Shown one piece after another: positions 1 through 5,944 of a stretch of 5,944 bases of DNA. The stretch's first letter is position 1. The number at the start of each line of letters is the position of its first letter. Source of the stretch: an uncultured Oscillospiraceae bacterium (GTDB lineage: Bacteria; Bacillota; Clostridia; Oscillospirales; Oscillospiraceae); the NCBI GenBank assembly GCA_934565775.1, contig CAKTIN010000099.1:1-5944 (forward strand). The letters run 5' to 3'. Below the pieces are notes generated by a model. The model did no database searches. It had not been told where the DNA came from and was given only the letters and a program-made list of their open reading frames with translations. Made by a program: the position numbers and the translations under genes.

Positions 1-1535
1 TGAGCAGCCTCCGCAGGAGCCGAAACTTCCTTGGAAACCTTCTTGTCGGAGTCCAAAGGTTTCATTGTGGGGAACAGCAGCACATCCCGGATGGAGGCAG
101 AGTCCGTCAGCAGCATGACCAGGCGGTCCACACCGAAGCCCAGGCCGCCCGTGGGAGGCAGGCCGTACTCCAGAGCGGTAATATAGTCATAATCCACCTG
201 GGCTCTGCAATCCGGCTCCAGCTTTCTCCGCTCGGCCACCTGGCGCTCAAAGCGCTCCTTCTGGTCGATGGGGTCGTTCAGCTCGGAGAAGGCGTTGCCA
301 AACTCCGTAGCGTTAATGAAATACTCAAACCGCTCGGTAAATGCGGGGTCGTCCGGCTTCCGCTTGGCCAGGGGGCTGATCTCCACGGGATAGTCATAAA
401 TGAACGTGGGCTGGATCAGGTTCTCCTCCACGAAGGCATCAAAGAACTCTGCCAGGATCGCGCCCTTGGTCGGTACCTCGGGTAGGGGGACATTTTTCTC
501 CTTGGAGATGGCAATCGCCTCCTCGTCAGACGCGATCTCGCCGAAGTCCACCCCGGAATACTTCTTCACCGCATCCACCATGGTCAGGCGCTCCCAATGG
601 CTCAGGTCGATCTGCTGGCCATGGTAGGGAATCTGAAGGGTGCCGCAGACCTTCTGGGCCACGGTTTTCATCATATCCTCCACCAGGTCCATCATGCCAT
701 GGAAGTCCGTGTAGGCCTGGTACAGCTCCACCGTGGTGAATTCCGGATTGTGGGTGGGGTCCATGCCCTCATTCCGGAAAATGCGCCCCACTTCATAGAC
801 CCGGTCCATGCCGCCGACAATGAGCCGCTTCAGATACAGCTCCGTCTCGATCCGCAGGACCATGTCAATATCCAGAGCATTATGGTGGGTGTAAAACGGG
901 CGCGCGGAGGCGCCGATCTCAAAGGGCGTCAGAATGGGGGTATCCACCTCCAGGAAGCCCCGGCCATCCAGGAAACTCCGCAGCTCCCGGAGGATCAGGC
1001 TCCGCTTCACGAAGGTGTCCTTGACCTCCCGGTTCACAATGAGGTCCACATAGCGCTGGCGATACCGGGTCTCCAGATCCGTCAGGCCATGGAACTTCTC
1101 CGGCAGGGGCAGCAGAGCCTTGGCCAGCAGCACCGCCTCATGGACCCGGAGGGAGATCTCCCCCCGCTGCGTGCGGAACACATCCCCGGACACGCCCACA
1201 AGGTCGCCAATGTCATACTTCTTGAAGCGGTTGAAGGATTCCTCCTCCATCTCGTCAAACTTCACATACAGCTGGATGCGGCCCTCGGCGTCCTGCAGGT
1301 CGCAGAACAGGACCTTGCCCATGCCGCGCTTGCTCATCAGTCGCCCGGCCAGGCGCACATTCTTCCCCTCCAGCGCCTCAAAATCCGCCTTGATGGCGGC
1401 ACTGGAAGAGGTCACCTCATACTTGGTCTGGACAAAGGGGTCCAGGCCGGCCTCCCGCAGCTGCTGGAGCTTATCCCGGCGGATCTGCATCTGATCGCTC
1501 AGAGACATCTCCGCAGGGGGTACAAACTTACCCAT
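1..1535 (-). CDS. lysS: Lysine--tRNA ligase, class II (3' end cut by window edge)
   Basis: Attaches lysine to tRNA-Lys in the cytoplasm using ATP. I read 511 codons from ATG at 1535 with no stop before the window edge. Residues about 60-145 form the N-terminal OB-fold anticodon-binding domain (begins VRLAGRLMSKRGMGK). The class II catalytic core follows with all three motifs: motif 1 near residues 193-200 (GFLEVDTP), motif 2 at 251-267 (RIFRNEG...HNPEFT, with R251 and E256), and motif 3 at about 464-474 (GFGVDRL, R471). The lysine-site segment ARPFYTHHNALD (from residue 211) and AFSELNDP are also typical. The first ATG is chosen because TGAGGAA lies just upstream; a second ATG at codon 10 has no well-spaced site. 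It starts 20 nt after greA, so it is probably cotranscribed. The usual family end (FPTMKP, residue 493) is passed by at least 18 residues, so a C-terminal extension continues outside the window. The identification is secure; the full length is unknown. Confidence 0.97.
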   Translation of the reverse strand, partial: MGKFVPPAEMSLSDQMQIRRDKLQQLREAGLDPFVQTKYEVTSSSAAIKADFEALEGKNVRLAGRLMSKRGMGKVLFCDLQDAEGRIQLYVKFDEMEEESFNRFKKYDIGDLVGVSGDVFRTQRGEISLRVHEAVLLAKALLPLPEKFHGLTDLETRYRQRYVDLIVNREVKDTFVKRSLILRELRSFLDGRGFLEVDTPILTPFEIGASARPFYTHHNALDIDMVLRIETELYLKRLIVGGMDRVYEVGRIFRNEGMDPTHNPEFTTVELYQAYTDFHGMMDLVEDMMKTVAQKVCGTLQIPYHGQQIDLSHWERLTMVDAVKKYSGVDFGEIASDEEAIAISKEKNVPLPEVPTKGAILAEFFDAFVEENLIQPTFIYDYPVEISPLAKRKPDDPAFTERFEYFINATEFGNAFSELNDPIDQKERFERQVAERRKLEPDCRAQVDYDYITALEYGLPPTGGLGFGVDRLVMLLTDSASIRDVLLFPTMKPLDSDKKVSKEVSAPAEAA

Positions 1536-1540
1536 ATTCG

Positions 1541-1547
1541 TTCCTCA
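1541..1547 (-). promoter_or_regulatory. Ribosome binding site of lysS
   Basis: TGAGGAA lies in the 20-nt gap after the greA stop, 5 nt before the ATG at 1535. It supports the first ATG over the in-frame ATG nine codons later. No promoter-like pair fits in this gap, so lysS probably depends on the greA promoter. Confidence 0.7.
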
Positions 1548-1555
1548 GTCTTTCT

Positions 1556-2050
1556 TTAATCCTTATGCTTCCGCTCCACGGCAAGAATCTTCACGTCGTA
1601 CTTGCCGTTCAGGGACTCCACCGTCACCACATCGCCCACTGTCTTGCCCACCACGGCCCGGCCAAAGGGGGATTCCTCGGACACCCGGCCCTCCAGAGGG
1701 TTGGCTTCCTTGGATCCGGTGATGAAATACTCCTCCTTGGTATTGGTCGCCAGGTCCAGGATGGTAACAGAGCTCTTCAGGCCCACGCGGCCCTCCTGCT
1801 CAGCCTCCAGGTCGTCCTCGATCAGAACGGCGTGGGCCAGATCGTATTTGATCTCTGCGATCTTCGCATACAGCTTCGCTTCTTCGTTTTTCGCCTCATC
1901 GTACTCGGAGTTTTCCGACAAGTCGCCGAAGGAACGCGCTTCCTTGATCTGCTCCGTGACCTCATCGGCCCGAACGGTTTCCAGATAATGCAGTTCTTTT
2001 TGCAGGTCCTCAAATTCGGACCGGCTCATTTTACGTTCTTCTTTGGCCAT
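1556..2050 (-). CDS. greA: Transcription elongation factor GreA
   Basis: Binds RNA polymerase through the secondary channel and stimulates cleavage of backtracked nascent RNA, so stalled polymerase can resume. The 164-residue product is close to the family length of about 158. The N-terminal coiled coil (about residues 9-82) carries the loop FGDLSENSEYDEA, with the acidic pair D43/E46 matching the E. coli GreA D41/E44 pair that positions catalytic magnesium. The C-terminal FKBP-like domain (about 88-160) has the signature ESPFGRAVVGKTVGD. The frame is open further upstream to a TTG at 2128, but that codon lies in the -35 box of the promoter described separately, so the longer start cannot be made from that transcript. 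ATG 2050 is preceded by AGAAAGG at 10 nt; an ATG at 2029 (MSRSEF) is a weaker alternative. lysS follows after 20 nt. Confidence 0.96.
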   Translation of the reverse strand: MAKEERKMSRSEFEDLQKELHYLETVRADEVTEQIKEARSFGDLSENSEYDEAKNEEAKLYAKIAEIKYDLAHAVLIEDDLEAEQEGRVGLKSSVTILDLATNTKEEYFITGSKEANPLEGRVSEESPFGRAVVGKTVGDVVTVESLNGKYDVKILAVERKHKD

Positions 2051-2060
2051 TTCACTCAAA

Positions 2061-2067
2061 CCTTTCT
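2061..2067 (-). promoter_or_regulatory. Ribosome binding site of greA
   Basis: AGAAAGG lies 10 nt before ATG 2050. It is a moderate purine-rich match that decides the greA start in favour of 2050 over the longer open frame reaching 2128. Confidence 0.6.
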
Positions 2068-2099
2068 GAAAAAACTTGAAAAAGTATCCTAACTTAGTG

Positions 2100-2128
2100 A
2101 TTATATGCGATTTTCTCCGGTACGTCAA
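2100..2128 (-). promoter_or_regulatory. Sigma-A type promoter for greA-lysS
   Basis: Reading the minus strand, TTGACG (2128-2123) and TATAAT (2105-2100) are separated by exactly 17 nt. This is one mismatch from the vegetative sigma consensus. The -35 box contains the TGA stop (2127-2125) of the upstream S41 protease gene. The expected transcription start is about 2095-2093, giving a leader of roughly 43-45 nt before the greA ATG. The leader is U-rich, and I see no terminator or riboswitch fold in it. The 74-nt gap between the two genes holds little else. Confidence 0.88.
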
Positions 2129-3336
2129 GATGGATTTGCGGATTGCAGCGCCTTTATCGCCGCCTGAATCTGCGGATCCTCCGACGGCTCCAACGTGCCG
2201 TAATAAATCGCGGCATAGGTCTCGTCGTCCACCTCCACCGGCACATCCGGCGTGACTCCCACGCCGGCCAGGCTCACGCCCTTGGGGGTATAATACTTCC
2301 CCGTGGACAGGCCCACCGCAGAGCCGTCTCCCAGCTCAAAGCAATTCTGGAAATAGCCCTTTCCGCAGGTCTGCTCTCCGACGATCACCCCCGCCTCGTA
2401 CTCCTGAATGGCGGCGGCAAAAAACTCCGCGGCAGAATAGGAGTCCCGGTTCACCAGCACCGCCATGGGCAGGTCCAGGCAGTTGGCGTCGGATTTGTCC
2501 ACCGTCACATGGCCCTGGTAATCCTCCGCCCGGAACAGGTCCCCCTCCGGCAGGAGGTCGTCCAGAATCTGGACCAGCTCGGTCTGATAGCCGCCGGGAT
2601 TGAAGCGCAGGTCAAAGATCAGGCCCTTGGCCCCCTGGGCCAGCAGCTCGTCTATGGCCGCCTTGGTTTCATCGTAGCATTTTTCGTCGAAATTGGCGAT
2701 GGTAATCAGACCGTAGCCCTCGGGCAGCAGCTGCCCCACGGCCACCGGCGTGTCAAACTGCCGGCGCTGAACGGAAATCTCCTGCTCCCGGTTCGCCCGG
2801 GAGACGGTGAAGGTCACGGCAGTGCCCTCCTCCCCCCGGACCAGGCCCCGGGCCGCGCTCATATCCATGCCCTTGCAGTCGGTTCCGTCGATCCGGACGA
2901 TCACATCCCCGGCCCGGAGCCCCGCCTCCTCGGCAGGGCCGCCCTCCACGACCTCCAGCACCTGAAAGCCGGTGCCGTCCTCGGTCTCCTGAATGGTAAT
3001 GCCCACACCTACATAAACGTTCTGGGTCTGTTCCTGATAGTCCAGATACTCCTCCGCCGTCAGATAATAGCTCCACCGGTCTCCCAGGGAGTCCACCATG
3101 GCAGCCGCCGCGGCATCCTCCATGCTTTTTTCATCCGCGTCCCCAATGAAGCGGTCCAGGATCAGCTTTTCCAGGCGGCGCAGCTTTTTCCCGGGGAGCG
3201 AGGTCTCCGACTGGCTGGCCGGATTGGAGAAGCCTCCACTCTGGGTGAGCGTAAAAATGCCCATGGTCAGGACCAGGGTCAGCATACAGCTCACCACTGC
3301 CGTCAGCACATGGGACAGGATTCTGTCTTTCTTCAT
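2125..3336 (-). CDS. Membrane-anchored PDZ/S41 carboxyl-terminal processing protease (CtpA/CtpB-like)
   Basis: A 403-residue serine protease of family S41, tethered to the membrane with its catalytic part outside. Residues about 9-30 form one hydrophobic anchor. A helical region (50-105) is followed by a PDZ domain (about 107-190, starting YVGVGI), which in this family recognises substrate C-termini and gates the active site. The S41 core includes FDLRFNPGG (241-249). The Ser/Lys/Gln triad of CtpB-type proteases maps to S301 (in NRDSYSAAEFF), K326 (in TCGKGYFQ) and Q330, with the family spacings of 25 and 4 residues, so it should be active. The end, TPKGVSLAGVGVTPDV, is typical. ATG 3336 is chosen because GAAAGGGAA lies just before it; ATG 3357 lacks a good site and TTG 3390 lies in the hairpin. 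The gene follows the M23 hydrolase by 76 nt. B. subtilis also has ctpB next to ftsEX. The actual substrate here is unknown. Confidence 0.94.
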   Translation of the reverse strand: MKKDRILSHVLTAVVSCMLTLVLTMGIFTLTQSGGFSNPASQSETSLPGKKLRRLEKLILDRFIGDADEKSMEDAAAAAMVDSLGDRWSYYLTAEEYLDYQEQTQNVYVGVGITIQETEDGTGFQVLEVVEGGPAEEAGLRAGDVIVRIDGTDCKGMDMSAARGLVRGEEGTAVTFTVSRANREQEISVQRRQFDTPVAVGQLLPEGYGLITIANFDEKCYDETKAAIDELLAQGAKGLIFDLRFNPGGYQTELVQILDDLLPEGDLFRAEDYQGHVTVDKSDANCLDLPMAVLVNRDSYSAAEFFAAAIQEYEAGVIVGEQTCGKGYFQNCFELGDGSAVGLSTGKYYTPKGVSLAGVGVTPDVPVEVDDETYAAIYYGTLEPSEDPQIQAAIKALQSANPS

Positions 3337-3339
3337 AAA

Positions 3340-3348
3340 TTCCCTTTC
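3340..3348 (-). promoter_or_regulatory. Ribosome binding site of the S41 protease gene
   Basis: GAAAGGGAA ends 3 nt before ATG 3336, with the GGG core 5 nt away. The in-frame ATG at 3357 has no comparable upstream match, so this site decides the start. Confidence 0.65.
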
Positions 3349-3377
3349 ATGCCGCATTGATATAAAAGACACGCCAA

Positions 3378-3403
3378 CCCACAGCCCCAAAAGGGGCTGT
3401 GGG
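3378..3403 (-). terminator. Intergenic hairpin, possible weak terminator or attenuator
   Basis: A perfect 11-bp inverted repeat (CCCACAGCCCC / GGGGCTGTGGG) encloses a 4-nt loop, TTTT on the minus strand. It lies 9 nt after the M23 stop and 41 nt before the S41 start. The stem can extend by three more pairs (GCC/GGC) across a small bulge. On the minus strand it is followed by TTGGCGTGTCTTTT, an interrupted T-run, so it is a poor intrinsic terminator. It may reduce read-through, protect the upstream mRNA 3' end, or mark a processing site. The plus strand also lacks a good T-run after it. Confidence 0.55.
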
Positions 3404-3412
3404 AGGCAAAAA

Positions 3413-4702
3413 TCAGCTTATGTAGTTCATGGGGTTCACGGTGGAACCATTGTAATAAATGGTGAAGTGCAGATGGGGGCCGGTTGCCCAGCCGGTCATG
3501 CCCAGATAGCCGATGATCTGCCCCTGCTGCACCGTATCGCCTACGGAAACCACATAGCGCAGCATATGCGCATACATGGAGGAGTAGCCGTCGCCGTGGT
3601 TGATGACCACCTGGTTGCCCCAGGAGTCGCTCAGCCGGGCCATGGTCACCGTTCCGCTCCGGGTGGCATAGATCGGGGAGCCCTCGGGCATTGCCAGATC
3701 CACGCCGTTGTGGAAGTCATTGGGCTTGCCGGTAACGGGGTGCGTGCCCCGGTAGCCGTAGCGGCTGGTAATAATCAGGGTAGACACCGGGCGGCGCCAG
3801 GTCGCGGTGGAGGGCTTATCGTCTCCGCCGGGATTGGTGGGCGTCGTGGGATTGGTGGGCTTGTTGGCCTCCTCCTGACGGCGGCGCTCCTCTTCCTCCC
3901 GCTGCTTGGCCTCGTTGTATTCCTTCTCGGCCTGAGCGATCTCGTCGGAGACCCGCTGCTTCTCGTCGTCGTACTTTTCCTCCAGGGCGTCCAGCTTGTC
4001 CGCCTCGGACTTCAGCTTCCGCAGAAGCTCATCGTTCTCGGCCCGCTTTTCGTCCAGCTCCACCTGGCTCTCCGCTAGGCGGTCCTTCTCGCTCTGCAGG
4101 CTCTCCTTCTCGGCGGCCAGGTCCTCCTGGGCCGTCTGGATCTCCTTGGCTACATCGTCCAGCTCCTGCATCATGGTCTGGTCGGCGGCGGCGATCTCGG
4201 AGATCATGTTGATCCGGTCCAGCAGGTCGGAGAAGCTCCGGGCCTTGAAAATCACGGACCAATACTGCACCTGGCCGGATTCCTCCATGGTGCGGATCCG
4301 GAGCAGATACTTTTCGTTCAGCTCCTTCTGGCGGCTCTGGGCCTCGTCCAGCTCCTTCTGCTTTGCGGAGATCAGCAGGCTGTAGCTCTGGATCTGGGCG
4401 TTGGTGTTCTCAATTTCCTCGTGCAGCAGGGAGATCTGCTCGTCGATCTCCATCTTTTGCTGGACAATGTCCTTGGTCTGGCTGGCATTTTCCTGCTGCT
4501 GCTTTTTCAGCTCTTCCCGCTTCTTGCGGATGGCCTCCGCCTTCTGCTCCAACTCGTTCAGCTCACTTTTCAGCTCGCTGGAGCTCTTGGCCGCAAAGGC
4601 AGTGGTAGGCAGCGCGGCCAAGACCAGAGCCAAAATCATGACAAAGGCCAGGAGCCCCGCCACGCCGGAGAGCAGCACGCGGCGCTTATCGATTTTTTTC
4701 AT
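3413..4702 (-). CDS. Secreted coiled-coil M23 peptidoglycan hydrolase (PcsB/EnvC-like FtsEX effector)
   Basis: A 429-residue zinc endopeptidase predicted to cut peptidoglycan cross-links outside the membrane. Residues 1-37 form a signal peptide: a KKIDKRR positive end, a hydrophobic core about 9-31, and a likely signal peptidase I cut after AFA (A37). Residues about 40-280 are a long charged coiled coil, interrupted at about 140-170 by YWSVIF...SFSDLLDRI, a pattern found in PcsB/CwlO-type coiled-coil domains. A Pro/Thr/Asn linker (281-300) leads to the LytM/M23 domain (about 302-429). Its active-site residues are all present: zinc ligands H331 and D335 (HNGVD) and H412, plus H379 (MYAHM) and H410 (GPHLHF). 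The hydrolase therefore looks active, unlike the degenerate LytM domain of E. coli EnvC. It starts 44 nt after ftsX with an excellent AAAGGAGG site. In related systems FtsX contacts such coiled coils to switch the hydrolase on during division; that role here is inferred from context. Confidence 0.94.
   Translation of the reverse strand: MKKIDKRRVLLSGVAGLLAFVMILALVLAALPTTAFAAKSSSELKSELNELEQKAEAIRKKREELKKQQQENASQTKDIVQQKMEIDEQISLLHEEIENTNAQIQSYSLLISAKQKELDEAQSRQKELNEKYLLRIRTMEESGQVQYWSVIFKARSFSDLLDRINMISEIAAADQTMMQELDDVAKEIQTAQEDLAAEKESLQSEKDRLAESQVELDEKRAENDELLRKLKSEADKLDALEEKYDDEKQRVSDEIAQAEKEYNEAKQREEEERRRQEEANKPTNPTTPTNPGGDDKPSTATWRRPVSTLIITSRYGYRGTHPVTGKPNDFHNGVDLAMPEGSPIYATRSGTVTMARLSDSWGNQVVINHGDGYSSMYAHMLRYVVSVGDTVQQGQIIGYLGMTGWATGPHLHFTIYYNGSTVNPMNYIS
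3831..3860 (-). repeat. Short direct repeat in the hydrolase linker
   Basis: The 12-mer GGATTGGTGGGC (plus strand) occurs at 3831-3842 and 3849-3860, a period of 18 nt. It encodes the repeated Thr-Asn-Pro units of the flexible linker between the coiled coil and the M23 domain. It is a likely slippage site where linker length could vary between strains. Confidence 0.7.
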
Positions 4703-4711
4703 GGTAAATAG

Positions 4712-4719
4712 CCTCCTTT
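4712..4719 (-). promoter_or_regulatory. Strong ribosome binding site of the M23 hydrolase gene
   Basis: AAAGGAGG lies 9 nt before ATG 4702. It is a near-perfect complement to the 16S rRNA 3' end and the best Shine-Dalgarno site in the window. It suggests the hydrolase is translated more strongly than ftsX, which has no obvious site. Confidence 0.85.
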
Positions 4720-4746
4720 ACCGGGTGGGGATGCGAAAGGGTCGCC

Positions 4747-5637
4747 TTAGACATCCAGGAATTTCCGAATCGACGACAGGCTGCCGAAGATGCCGACGAA
4801 CAGGCCAGCCGCGGCAAAAACGATCACCATTGGCACCAACAGCTCCTGGAAGGGCACAAAGCTAAAGAGCATCTGGGAGAAGTCAATGGAGCTCACTTTC
4901 GAAACAAACAGATCGTACAGCCCCCACTCCAGGAAGAAGGCCAGCGCCGCGCCAAACACGCCCAGCAGGAAGCCCTGCACCACGAAGGGGAAGCGGATGA
5001 ACGCATTGGTCGCGCCCACCATACGCATAATGGCAATCTCGTCCCGCCGGTCGTACATGGCCAGCTTGACGGTGTTGGAGATGATCAGCAGAGACACCAC
5101 CAGCAGCAGCACAATGATGGCGATGGAGGCCAGGCGGAGCACATTCTGGACCATGGTAAAGCCGTTGGCCAGCTCCTCGGAGGCTTTAATGTTTGCAACG
5201 CCCGTGATCTGCCGGATCTGCTCTACGGTCTCGCCCATTTTGGCGTTATCCACCAGGGTGACCACGAACCGGTCCCGGAGGGTCTTGGCATCCACGCCCT
5301 CGAAGGGGGTGGACTCGCCCTCGGTCTTGATAAAGTTTTCCAGCGCCTCCTGGCGGGTGACGAAGGTGGCTTTATCCACATTTTCGATCAGATTGATCCG
5401 GGAGCCCACGCTTTTGGCCTCAGCCTCGTCATAGGTCTCGTCAATGTAAACGACGATCTCGTTTTCCTTTTCCAGGTTCTTCACCAGGACGTTCATGTTG
5501 TACATAATCGCGGAGAAGCTGCCGATGATCACCAGGCAGGCCACGGTCACGCACACGGCGGCAAAGGACATAAATCCGTGCTGAAATACGCTGCGGAAGC
5601 CCTCTTTTAACAGATAACCAAAATTATTGCTCTTCAT
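4747..5637 (-). CDS. ftsX: Cell division ABC transporter-like permease FtsX
   Basis: Membrane partner of FtsE; the complex uses ATP hydrolysis to transmit a signal across the membrane to peptidoglycan hydrolases rather than to transport a solute. The product has 296 residues, the usual size for Gram-positive FtsX. Topology fits the family: a cytoplasmic N-terminus (MKSNNFGYLLKEGF), TM1 about 22-45, a large extracellular loop about 46-165 (including VVYIDE), TM2 about 167-188, a conserved cytoplasmic segment about 193-210 (MYDRRDEIAIMRMVGATN), TM3 about 218-243, and TM4 about 266-288. The start at 5637 is chosen because MKSNNFGYLLKEGF is the standard family N-terminus and overlaps the ftsE stop. 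A further 16 upstream codons are open but lie within ftsE. There is no clear Shine-Dalgarno match, so translation is probably coupled to ftsE. The hydrolase gene follows 44 nt later. Confidence 0.96.
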   Translation of the reverse strand: MKSNNFGYLLKEGFRSVFQHGFMSFAAVCVTVACLVIIGSFSAIMYNMNVLVKNLEKENEIVVYIDETYDEAEAKSVGSRINLIENVDKATFVTRQEALENFIKTEGESTPFEGVDAKTLRDRFVVTLVDNAKMGETVEQIRQITGVANIKASEELANGFTMVQNVLRLASIAIIVLLLVVSLLIISNTVKLAMYDRRDEIAIMRMVGATNAFIRFPFVVQGFLLGVFGAALAFFLEWGLYDLFVSKVSSIDFSQMLFSFVPFQELLVPMVIVFAAAGLFVGIFGSLSSIRKFLDV

Positions 5638-5944
5638 ACTGATAATACCCATCCATTCCATCGCTGATAATAAGCCCGTCGTCAATGGCGATCACGCGCT
5701 TGGTGAACCGCTCCACCAGCTCCTTCTCGTGGGTAACCACCAGGACCGTCGTGCCCAGGCTGTTGATCTGCTCCAGCAGGAGCATGATCTCAAAGGAGCG
5801 GGCGGGGTCCAGGTTGCCCGTGGGCTCGTCCGCGATGATGATCTTCGGATTGTTCACAATGGCCCGGGCGATGGCCACCCGCTGCTGCTCGCCGCCGGAC
5901 AGCTCGCTGGGGCGGCGGCGGGCCTTCTCCTCCAGCCCCACCAG
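5624..5944 (-). CDS. ftsE: Cell division ATP-binding protein FtsE (C-terminal part; 5' end outside window)
   Basis: ATPase subunit that binds the cytoplasmic face of FtsX. The last 106 residues are present, somewhat under half of a typical FtsE of about 230; the Walker A region lies outside the window. Counting from the window edge, the ABC signature LSGGEQQR is at residues 15-22, Walker B IIIADEP at 35-41, the D-loop GNLDP at 43-47, and the switch histidine is in VVTHE. The stretch EIMLLLEQINSLGTTVLVVTH and the ending RVIAIDDGLIISD resemble FtsE more than other ABC ATPases, and the adjacent ftsX confirms it. The stop TAA at 5626-5624 lies 14 nt inside ftsX, the usual translational coupling for this pair. 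No frameshift or motif damage is seen. Confidence 0.95.
   Translation of the reverse strand: MVGLEEKARRRPSELSGGEQQRVAIARAIVNNPKIIIADEPTGNLDPARSFEIMLLLEQINSLGTTVLVVTHEKELVERFTKRVIAIDDGLIISDGMDGYYQYEEQ

Noticed and set aside
597..1559. Long plus-strand open frame opposite lysS
   Set aside because: It is antisense to a gene with all LysRS motifs, has an implausible His/Leu/Gln-rich composition and no recognisable domain. It is a byproduct of GC-rich codon use on the other strand.
2066..2085. Near-repeat of T-rich units (TTTTTCAAG / TTTTTTCAG) in the greA leader
   Set aside because: It is low-complexity, with no stable fold or known leader motif, so it does not support a riboswitch or terminator call.
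2051..2128. Extended greA start at TTG 2128 (190 residues)
   Set aside because: The TTG is inside the -35 box of the greA promoter, the extra residues have no family match, and ATG 2050 has a ribosome site and the normal GreA length.
2143..3360. 405-codon plus-strand open frame opposite the S41 protease
   Set aside because: It mirrors the real protease gene almost end to end, shows no family motif, and is rich in His, Gln, Arg and Leu as expected for an antisense shadow.
3342..3388. Possible promoter for the S41 gene using TTGGGG or TTGGCG with a TATATC/TTTTAT -10
   Set aside because: The spacings are wrong (about 7 or 20 nt) or the hexamers are poor, and one half overlaps the hairpin stem. 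It is too weak to annotate.
3337..3390. Extended S41 start at TTG 3390 (421 residues)
   Set aside because: The codon lies in the hairpin loop and has no ribosome site. Starting at 3336 gives a normal N-terminal anchor directly after MKKDR.
3098..4078. Plus-strand open frame spanning the hairpin and parts of two genes
   Set aside because: It crosses the intergenic hairpin and two well-supported minus-strand genes. Its hydrophobic stretch reflects antisense of the Glu/Lys-rich coiled coil rather than a real membrane protein.

Overview
The window looks like an ordinary core segment of a GC-rich Firmicutes chromosome. It is most likely a Clostridia member of the Oscillospiraceae type (Flavonifractor/Lawsonibacter/Oscillibacter-like gut anaerobes). 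That placement is inferred from three things: AGGAGG-type ribosome binding sites with GC-rich codon use, the style of the S41 protease and LysRS sequences, and the ftsE-ftsX-hydrolase-S41 gene order known in Firmicutes. All six genes lie on the minus strand and are described here in their direction of transcription, from high to low coordinates. No mobile element, CRISPR array, tRNA, rRNA or foreign-looking segment is visible.

Block 1 (5944 down to 2125) is a cell-wall remodelling module. It holds the 3' end of ftsE (ABC ATPase), ftsX (four-TM partner, overlapping ftsE by 14 nt), a secreted coiled-coil M23 peptidase of the PcsB/EnvC-like kind, and a membrane-anchored PDZ/S41 carboxyl-terminal processing protease. 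FtsEX is known to activate coiled-coil peptidoglycan hydrolases across the membrane, so the third gene is the natural effector. The S41 protease may act on the hydrolase or on another envelope protein. A perfect 11-bp-stem hairpin lies between the hydrolase and the protease.

Block 2 (2128 down to 1) is a housekeeping expression unit: greA (transcript cleavage factor) followed 20 nt later by lysS (class II lysyl-tRNA synthetase, running off the window). A near-consensus promoter, TTGACG-17 nt-TATAAT, sits exactly at the end of the S41 gene, with its -35 box containing the protease stop codon. This separates block 2 transcriptionally from block 1 and fixes the greA start at 2050.

Genes cover nearly the whole window and the longest non-coding gap is under 80 nt. 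The long plus-strand reading frames opposite these genes are antisense shadows. I found no evidence of a previously undescribed system. The points worth a second look are the hydrolase/protease pairing behind ftsEX, the stop-codon promoter, the intra-operon hairpin, and the apparent C-terminal extension of LysRS.
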